Below, in pieces: positions 5,953 through 11,336 of a stretch of DNA of 14,049 bases (its first letter is position 1; each line of letters starts with the position of its first letter). The stretch covers positions 1 through 14,049 of the forward strand of contig CAYVVT010000031.1 of the NCBI GenBank assembly GCA_964454335.1, in the 5' to 3' direction. The position numbers were made by a program, and so were the translations under genes. The notes under the pieces were generated by a model. The model had not been told where the DNA came from, made no database searches, and saw only the letters and a program-made list of their open reading frames with translations. The stretch is from CAYVVT01 sp964454335. GTDB lineage: Bacteria; Fidelibacterota; UBA8477; JABMPR01.

Positions 5953-6900
5953 ATGAAGGTCTACACTGACAGTATTGAATACGCTGAACGGATCCTGGGA
6001 CCTGGACTGTCTTGGGATTCACGCATCATCGCATCTGAGCTGGCGAGTATGTCTCGAATCATCCCCCTTTTTTTCCCGGGTGGGACACCCCTGGGGACTG
6101 ATTTGGACCTTGGATCAAGCTGGCAGTATCTGTTCATCGTCGAAACTGCCCCGGAATCCCAATACGATCTGCTGATCAAGCTGGCTCGGGATAAAGTGCA
6201 GGTCCCCCATGCACTACTCTGTCTCACCGGTACCAGCAAGAAGCTGCATGGATTCAAGGACAGACCGTGGGTGAGCGCCATCGGCAATCTGCATCTATCG
6301 GCATTCCTGGCTCCCGATCGGGAAGTGCAGAATTTCGGGGTTGGTTTCACCATCCTGGCAGCCGTTTCCGTGCTGGAGACACTCGATCGCCTGAAAGGGC
6401 TGAAGAAACTTGCGGCCCTGAAATGGGTGAACGATATCCTGATAAACGAGGAAAAGGTGGCCGGTGTTCTGGCGCATACCCAGAGCCAGGGTGGATCTGT
6501 TTCCGCCGCAATCCTGGGTATCGGTCTGAATGTGGAAACCACACCCATCGTTGAGCGTGATCCATTCGTGCCGGGTGTTACCTCGCTCCGGGATATTATC
6601 CCCAATCCTTACGACTGTAATCTGAGCATGGTTTTCAACGAACTGATCAGAGCCCTTGAAAGGAATTACTCGCTGCTTGTGGGTGGTGGATTTCAGCGCC
6701 TATTGGATACGTATCGGGAACGGTCCATGGTGTTGAACCGCGATGTGATCATTCATGACGACTCAGGCAGCGCAGATCCACCCGAACCCATCTCAGGCAG
6801 GGTAAGCTCCATCGGGGACAATCTCGAGCTCTACCTGTCAGATCGGAGCGAACCCATCACTAAAGGCAGGCTTATCCTCCACGATGGGCCCGGACGATAG
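5953..6900 (+). CDS. Divergent biotin-[carboxyl carrier protein] ligase without HTH domain
   Basis: The 315-residue protein joins biotin, via biotinyl-AMP, to the acceptor lysine of a carrier domain. The most likely target is the OadA-type protein encoded 336 nt downstream. The BirA/LplA catalytic fold is recognised from KWVNDI (157-162, equivalent to BirA KWPND), the lysine in EEKVAGVL (168) and ILGIGLNV (187-194). A C-terminal SH3-like segment starts at SGRVSSIGDNLEL (281-293). The biotin/adenylate loop is unusual: TGTSKKLHG...RPW (92-106) replaces the usual GRGRxGRxW. There is no N-terminal winged helix. The catalytic domain seems to begin at VYTDSIEYA (3-11), with about 50 extra residues before the loop compared with BirA. 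ATG 5953 is the only ATG after the in-frame TGA at 5941, and no strong Shine-Dalgarno is seen. Confidence in the ligase fold is good; substrate choice is inferred from context. Confidence 0.85.
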   Translation: MKVYTDSIEYAERILGPGLSWDSRIIASELASMSRIIPLFFPGGTPLGTDLDLGSSWQYLFIVETAPESQYDLLIKLARDKVQVPHALLCLTGTSKKLHGFKDRPWVSAIGNLHLSAFLAPDREVQNFGVGFTILAAVSVLETLDRLKGLKKLAALKWVNDILINEEKVAGVLAHTQSQGGSVSAAILGIGLNVETTPIVERDPFVPGVTSLRDIIPNPYDCNLSMVFNELIRALERNYSLLVGGGFQRLLDTYRERSMVLNRDVIIHDDSGSADPPEPISGRVSSIGDNLELYLSDRSEPITKGRLILHDGPGR

Positions 6901-7026
6901 GCAGCTTAACTGCTTTCTTATCGGCCACATATTTATTAGTTTATCATAGGGTTAGGGGGAATATAACGAACCATAACTCAACATATATTCCACCATCAAA
7001 GTAAAGAGCGGAAGGAAGATCAGATC

Positions 7027-7239
7027 CTGGAATCGCTCAGCCTATTATCCGTTTGCCTCGCAGCCTTTGTCGTCGTGTTCATATTGCTCACAGGCCTAGC
7101 AGGTATCATGCGTCTCATCATTATCCTCTTCTCCGAAAAGGTCACTGCTGCTGATCCCGTGGTCGTCGCTGCGATCACAAATATGGTTCAAACCCTTTAT
7201 CCGGGAGCACAAATCACCAAGGTCGAGGAGCAGATATGA
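7027..7239 (+). CDS. OadG-like small membrane subunit of sodium-pump decarboxylase, non-AUG start
   Basis: An open frame runs from just after TAA 6964 to TGA 7237-7239 and overlaps the next gene by 4 nt (ATGA). It contains no ATG or GTG before the membrane segment. From CTG 7027 it encodes about 70 residues: ESLSLLSVCLAAFVVVF, then ILLTGLAGIMRLIIILF (a long hydrophobic helix near residues 4-37), then a soluble tail with VTAADPVVVAAITNM and ITKVEEQI. This matches the architecture of oxaloacetate decarboxylase gamma subunits (one N-terminal helix, short tail) and their usual place beside oadA and oadB. AGGA at 7013-7016 lies 10 nt before CTG 7027 and 7 nt before ATC 7024. Starting at ATC would give the typical N-terminus MLESL. 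Either start is rare. OadG normally assembles the alpha and beta subunits and can bind Zn; here a His-rich tail is not seen. The earlier in-frame codons (from 6967) are polar and probably untranslated. Confidence 0.7.
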   Translation: MESLSLLSVCLAAFVVVFILLTGLAGIMRLIIILFSEKVTAADPVVVAAITNMVQTLYPGAQITKVEEQI

Positions 7240-9083
7240 TTTTCACGCAAGAACCAAGGACCATACGAGTGATGTTCACACCTTTCCGCGATGGGCTGCA
7301 GAGCTCATTCGGGGGTAAGGTGCGGTTGGATGATTTCCTGCCCGCTATGAAAGTGGCAGCTGAACTCGGGATTGAACATTTCGAATTCGGAGGCGGGGCA
7401 CGCTATCAGGCGCCCTATTTCTATCTGGGCGAAGATCCGTTCGAAGATATGAAACAGATCCGTGAGGCTGTGGGACCTGAGGCTGATCTTCAGATCCTTA
7501 CCCGTTCCGTGTCAGGCGTAACACTGACAACTCAATCCATCGAGGCCCTCGATCTGCAGGCAAAGCTGATGAAGGAGTACGGTACGACCTGGGATCGGAA
7601 TTTCGACTATATGAATGACGTTGAGAATCTCATCAAGACAGGCCGTCCCATCGTCAATGCCGGAATGCATCACCAAGTTTGTATTGCCCTGATGGGACTG
7701 CCTTTCAAGTCGGATAAGGTCCATACCGCAGAATTCTATATCGATATCGGCCGACGTCTGCTCGAAAGCGATGTGCAGATAGACAGCCTTTGCCTGAAGG
7801 ATGCCAGCGGAACCACCGACCCGCGGACTGTCTACGAGGCCGTGGTTGGATTGAAGAAGATCATGCCCCCGGAAATGCCGCTCTGGCAGCACACTCATGA
7901 TACCGCCAGTATGGCAGTGGCCTGTTACATGGCAGGCATCGAAGGAGGTGTTGACGGAATAGATCTATCGGTGCGTCCCATGGCCAGCGGAACTGTTCAG
8001 CCGGATGTACGCTCCATGGCCCACGCCCTTAAGGGCACCGGATTCAGCCTCGATATCGATGAATCGAAAATGCCGCAGATCGAGGACATGCTCAATGACC
8101 TGATGAAGGATTATGATTTCAATCCCACCACCACCACTGCCGACGCCCGGGTCGTCAGCTTCCCCATGCCGGGAGGGGCTATCGGACCCAACGTCCATAT
8201 GATGGTTAAGGCCGGGATCCTGCATAAATACAGCGAGGTGCTGGCCGAGTTCCCCATCGTGGTTGAAGCCGGCGGAGCCTGGACGAGCGTAACGCCGGGA
8301 AGCCAGCAATACTGGCTGCAGGCCTTCAACAACGTCATGTACGGCCGCTGGGAGAAGATCAATGCCGGTTATGGCAGAGCAGTGCTGGGTTACTTCGGGA
8401 AAACCCCGCTGCCGCCTGATCCAGAGGTTGTCAAAATAGCGTCTCAGCAACTTGACCTGCCGGTTTTCGAGGGTGATCCTCTCGAGGCTGCACCCAAGAA
8501 TATCGAACCTGCCAAGGAAGCCCTGGTGGATCGGAACCTGCCGGTTAATGACAAGAATATCTTCCTGGTACTGGCTTCCATGGTACCGGACAAGAAGATG
8601 GAGCTGAACGAGGGTATCCGTCTACTGACAGGTAAGTCAAAGATCGATATTCCGCTTAAGAAGAAGAAAGAAGCAACACCGGCTGCCGCACCGGCCGAGG
8701 CGACAGCTCCTGCGCTGACAGGTCCTGTCACATCCAAATGCATCGTGAAGGAAGATGGATCAACCCGAACCTTCATGGTTACCATCGAACCTCCGACTGC
8801 AGCTGAACAGCCGTCTGCCACTGCAACTCAGCCGGCGGCTGCCACATCCGGAGAGTTGGCGGAGGGGACTGCTGTGTTTTCAACCTTTGCCGGTTCGGTG
8901 GAGGTGATCGACGTTCTGGTCAAACCGGGTGACAAGGTGTCTGTCGGTCAATTGCTCGCAAAGGTGGAAGCCATGAAAGCCGAGCACGACATCAAGTCTC
9001 CCACAGAGGGAACCATCAAGAGCGTCAATGTCAGCATTGGAGATGAGATCGATTCATCAAAACCGATGTTGGTGATCGGCTGA
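7236..9083 (+). CDS. oadA: Oxaloacetate decarboxylase alpha subunit-like carboxyltransferase with biotinyl domain
   Basis: The 615-residue protein transfers the carboxyl group from a 2-oxoacid donor (oxaloacetate in known family members) to its own biotin. The HMGL-type TIM barrel (about 10-300) carries FRDGLQS (metal-binding Asp19; most relatives have RDAxQS), RNFDYMNDVENL (121-132), CLKDASG (the lysine that is carboxylated in this family, Lys188) and HTHDTASMA (metal ligands His219 and His221). The PYC/OADA conserved region follows (about 300-470, including MPGGAIGPNVHMM). An Ala/Pro-rich mobile linker spans about 478-540, and the biotinyl domain about 545-615. The acceptor is Lys581 in VEAMKAEHDI; the residue after it is Ala, not the usual Met. 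GAGGAG at 7225-7230 sets the start, overlapping the OadG-like gene by 4 nt. Domain order is that of OadA and pyruvate carboxylase subunit B. The OadB gene next door favours a Na+-pumping decarboxylase. Confidence 0.9.
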   Translation: MIFTQEPRTIRVMFTPFRDGLQSSFGGKVRLDDFLPAMKVAAELGIEHFEFGGGARYQAPYFYLGEDPFEDMKQIREAVGPEADLQILTRSVSGVTLTTQSIEALDLQAKLMKEYGTTWDRNFDYMNDVENLIKTGRPIVNAGMHHQVCIALMGLPFKSDKVHTAEFYIDIGRRLLESDVQIDSLCLKDASGTTDPRTVYEAVVGLKKIMPPEMPLWQHTHDTASMAVACYMAGIEGGVDGIDLSVRPMASGTVQPDVRSMAHALKGTGFSLDIDESKMPQIEDMLNDLMKDYDFNPTTTTADARVVSFPMPGGAIGPNVHMMVKAGILHKYSEVLAEFPIVVEAGGAWTSVTPGSQQYWLQAFNNVMYGRWEKINAGYGRAVLGYFGKTPLPPDPEVVKIASQQLDLPVFEGDPLEAAPKNIEPAKEALVDRNLPVNDKNIFLVLASMVPDKKMELNEGIRLLTGKSKIDIPLKKKKEATPAAAPAEATAPALTGPVTSKCIVKEDGSTRTFMVTIEPPTAAEQPSATATQPAAATSGELAEGTAVFSTFAGSVEVIDVLVKPGDKVSVGQLLAKVEAMKAEHDIKSPTEGTIKSVNVSIGDEIDSSKPMLVIG

Positions 9084-9101
9084 TCCCCAGGGCTGCGGAC
9101 G

Positions 9102-10229
9102 ATGAATATTCTTTCCGAGCTACTGAACCAATCCGGTTTCGCCCATCTCGGTTGGGCCAACTGGTTGATGTTCGTGATTGCCCTCACACTGATCTACCTC
9201 GCCATCTCCAAACGCTATGAGCCCCTGCTGCTGATCCCCATCGGCTTCGGTATACTGCTGGCCAATCTGCCCCTGGCAGAAATGGGTTCTTATGGGAATG
9301 GCATCATCGCATTGATATACCGGGAAGGGATCCAGACCCAGCTTCTGCCGCCTCTGATATTCCTGGGTGTGGGTGTTCTCACCGATTTTCGCCCCCTGCT
9401 CAAAAGACCATTGACGTTCCTGCTGGGAGCTGCGGCCCAACTGGGAATTTTCGCCACTGCACTGGGTGCCGCCTATCTGTTCGGTTTCGACTACCGGGAG
9501 GCGGCCTCGATCGGCATCATTGGTGGTGCAGATGGTCCTACTTCCATTTTCCTGGCCAGCCAGCTGGCACCCCATCTGCTGGGACCGGTTGCCGTAGCCG
9601 CGTACAGCTATATGGCCCTGGTGCCCATCATTCAGCCCCCGATCATCCGTTGGCTCACGACCAGGGAAGAGCGCACTATCGAAATGCCGGCAGCGGGCCC
9701 TGTTTCAAAATCATCAGTGATCATCTTCCCTATCGTGACGGGTGTGATCGCTTCACTCTGCGTACCCACCTGTGCACCCCTCATCGGGATGTTGATGTTC
9801 GGCAACCTGCTCAGGGAATGCGGTGTTACGGAAAGGCTGCGTAAAACCGCCGGCGGATCCTTGATCGACATCGTAACCATCTTTCTCGGGCTGGCGGTGG
9901 GAGCCACAATGGACAGTGGGCATTTCGTGAATTTCCAGACGGTAAAGATCCTTGGTCTGGGCGCCCTCGCTTTCTGCATCAGTACAGCCGGTGGCGTCCT
10001 CTTTGCCAAGATCATCAACCTGTTCCTGTCCCCGGGCAGGAAGATCAATCCGTGCATCGGTGCCGCCGGGGTGTCAGCGGTGCCCATGGCAGCCCGGGTG
10101 GTTCAGAACTTTGTCTCAGAGGCAACTGGAGGAAGGGTCAATCCCCTGATGGCGGCCATGGGTCCAAATGTGGCCGGCGTGATCGGTTCAGCTGTCACGG
10201 CTGGCGTTTTTCTGGCACTGTTGAGGTGA
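9102..10229 (+). CDS. oadB: Sodium ion-translocating decarboxylase beta subunit
   Basis: The 375-residue, very hydrophobic protein decarboxylates carboxybiotin delivered by the OadA arm and couples this to Na+ export across the inner membrane. Family signatures are complete: PPLIFLGVGVLTDFRPLL (83-100), IIGGADGPTSIF (139-150, with Asp144 at the position of the Na+/proton-coupling aspartate in characterised OadB), AYSYMALVPIIQPP (167-180), GLAVGATM (263-270) and GAAGVSAVPMAARVVQ (320-335). Length and termini are normal for the OadB/MmdB/GcdB family. The partner here is an HMGL-type carboxyltransferase rather than a CoA-dependent one, so oxaloacetate is the likely substrate. The start follows oadA by 18 nt, with AGGG at 9089-9092 as a modest ribosome binding site. 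Confidence 0.95.
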   Translation: MNILSELLNQSGFAHLGWANWLMFVIALTLIYLAISKRYEPLLLIPIGFGILLANLPLAEMGSYGNGIIALIYREGIQTQLLPPLIFLGVGVLTDFRPLLKRPLTFLLGAAAQLGIFATALGAAYLFGFDYREAASIGIIGGADGPTSIFLASQLAPHLLGPVAVAAYSYMALVPIIQPPIIRWLTTREERTIEMPAAGPVSKSSVIIFPIVTGVIASLCVPTCAPLIGMLMFGNLLRECGVTERLRKTAGGSLIDIVTIFLGLAVGATMDSGHFVNFQTVKILGLGALAFCISTAGGVLFAKIINLFLSPGRKINPCIGAAGVSAVPMAARVVQNFVSEATGGRVNPLMAAMGPNVAGVIGSAVTAGVFLALLR

Positions 10230-10235
10230 TGTGGG

Positions 10236-10373
10236 CTGATTTTCGAGATTCTGGATCCCGGACCAGGACCTGGCATCTTAATACATCTGGATCCAAACGG
10301 GATTGGTTTGACGACAGGCGATTATCTTCTCGATGTGAACCTGGGGGAAATGAAGGGTGATCTGATATGTTGA
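10236..10373 (+). CDS. Small ORF after oadB, uncertain
   Basis: The frame that continues past the oadB stop stays open to TGA 10371-10373. From CTG 10236 it reads LIFEILDPGPGPGILIHL, DPNGIGLTTGDYLLDV, then NLGEMKGDLIC (about 45 residues). Codon choice resembles its neighbours, and GAGGTGA (10223-10229) lies 6 nt before CTG. It overlaps the next start codon by a few bases, which would suit translational coupling. It has no ATG/GTG/TTG near its beginning and no recognised domain, so it may be chance or the result of oadB read-through. Confidence 0.3.
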   Translation: MIFEILDPGPGPGILIHLDPNGIGLTTGDYLLDVNLGEMKGDLIC

Positions 10374-10981
10374 TTAAACATCAAGGCAAGCAGCCGGATA
10401 TCCATGAGACGGCATATGTTGCTCCAAACGCAGTGATCTGCGGAGATGTGACCATCGGTGAGAACACACAGGTTCTTTTTGGTGCGATAATTGTTGGAGA
10501 GGGTGGATCCGTGATCATAGGTTCCAATTGTATCATCATGGAGAATGCGGTCATACGCGGCACTCCCCGCCATCCCACCAGCATCGGTAACAACGTACTT
10601 GTTGGTCCCCACTCACATTTGAGCGGCTGCAGCGTCGATGAATGTACATTCCTGGGAACAGGATCAAGCATCTTCAACGGGGCCAAGGTCGGTAAAAGAG
10701 TTGAGGTCCGCATCAATGGCGTTGTTCACCTCAAGACGGTCCTCCCCGATGATTCATTGGTCCCCATCGCCTGGGTGGCAGTGGGAGATCCAGCAAAGAT
10801 ACTCCCACCCGATGAGCATGATAATATCTGGGAGACACAGGCTCCGCTTGACTTTCCCAAGACAGTGTTCGGGCTGGCCAGATCGCCGTCGAGCAAGACG
10901 ATCATGCCAGAGGTCACTGATCGATATTCACGGTATTTAAGCAGGCACAAGGCTGATGAAATTATAGATGAGATCAGCTAA
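10367..10981 (+). CDS. Gamma-carbonic-anhydrase-like hexapeptide-repeat protein
   Basis: The 204-residue protein has a left-handed beta-helix built of hexapeptide repeats (about 10-125: TAYVAPNAVICGDVTIGENT, VIIGSNCIIMENAVIRG, SIGNNVLVGPHSHLSGC, GTGSSIFNGAKVGKRVEVR). A C-terminal helical tail contains WVAVGDPAKILPP (136-148) and LDFPKTVFG (161-169). Real gamma-carbonic anhydrases have an Arg-x-Asp pair and three zinc histidines. Here VGEG (43-46) stands at the Arg/Asp site, Arg64 near the first His, and Pro81/Ser86 where GHxxxxH is expected, although His82 and His84 are nearby. Proteins with this variant site and the LDFP-TVFG tail form a recognisable subfamily in other phyla, so the change is unlikely to be decay. 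AAGGGTGA at 10353-10360 supports ATG 10367. Placement after oadB suggests a link with CO2 or bicarbonate, but this is inference. It could instead be an acyltransferase or scaffold. Confidence 0.85.
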   Translation: MLIKHQGKQPDIHETAYVAPNAVICGDVTIGENTQVLFGAIIVGEGGSVIIGSNCIIMENAVIRGTPRHPTSIGNNVLVGPHSHLSGCSVDECTFLGTGSSIFNGAKVGKRVEVRINGVVHLKTVLPDDSLVPIAWVAVGDPAKILPPDEHDNIWETQAPLDFPKTVFGLARSPSSKTIMPEVTDRYSRYLSRHKADEIIDEIS

Positions 10982-11324
10982 GGGTGGGTGTATTTCACGC
11001 ATTGGTGAACCAGACTCGCCTGGCTGGTCTGGACATTCCCTGAACAACCTTGTCTCAAGAACAACATCTGCAAATCTGAGGGATATTAACAATAGCTTAA
11101 GTAGGGTGCATCGGGGCTCAAAACGAGCTTGCCCACGAAAAAGCCCCGTCATCCTGAGTAGCCGCGCCGAAGCACATCGTGCGAAGGCGGACGTATCGAA
11201 GGACAGGGGCTTTCGTGTTGCTAGAATTTGAACCTTGTTTCAGGAAAACCTGTCTACCGAAGCTTTAGCGTAGGTAGATTCATGTACCGAAGCTTTAGCG
11301 TAGGTAGATTCATGTACCGAAGCT
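10982..11324. other. Convergent intergenic region rich in repeats
   Basis: This 343-bp spacer separates the convergent hexapeptide-protein gene and the minus-strand T9SS gene. It contains a 6-bp inverted repeat CCAGAC/GTCTGG (11010-11032) without a T-tract, the long hairpin at 11134-11217 and the 30-bp direct repeats at 11255-11336. No coding potential is seen. Confidence 0.7.
11134..11217. repeat. 84-nt extended hairpin, dispersed-repeat type, possible bidirectional terminator
   Basis: The outer arms CACGAAAAAGCCCC (11134-11147) and GGGGCTTTCGTG (11206-11217) pair, with two bulged A. Inside lie GTC...GAC ends of the form GTCATCCTGAG ... ATCGAAGGAC, a theme often seen in dispersed palindromic repeats of uncultured bacteria. 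The core is CCGCGCC-GAA-GCAC-ATC-GTGC-GAA-GGCGG, itself a hairpin with a symmetric GAA x GAA internal loop. It stands between two convergent genes, with A/T tracts beside the GC arms, so transcription could terminate here from both sides. Confidence 0.6.
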
Positions 11325-11336
11325 TCAGCGCAGGTA
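11255..11336. repeat. 30-bp direct repeats running into the 3' end of the T9SS gene
   Basis: Two identical 30-bp units (11255-11284 and 11285-11314) begin TACCGAAGCTTTAGCG and end AGATTCATG. A third, partial and diverged unit (11315-11336) begins TACCGAAGCTTCAGCG. Each unit has TACC and GGTA as short inverted ends. The third unit holds the TGA stop (11325-11327) and the last codons (VYLR) of the minus-strand gene, so the repeat and the coding end share sequence. There are no unique spacers, so this is not a CRISPR array. Confidence 0.8.

Noticed and set aside
8444..8821. 125-residue minus-strand frame opposite the oadA linker
   Set aside because: Antisense of the Ala/Pro-rich linker; no ribosome binding site or family resemblance.
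11255..11336. CRISPR-like array of 30-bp repeats
   Set aside because: The units are directly adjacent with no unique spacers, and only two are identical. It is a simple tandem repeat.
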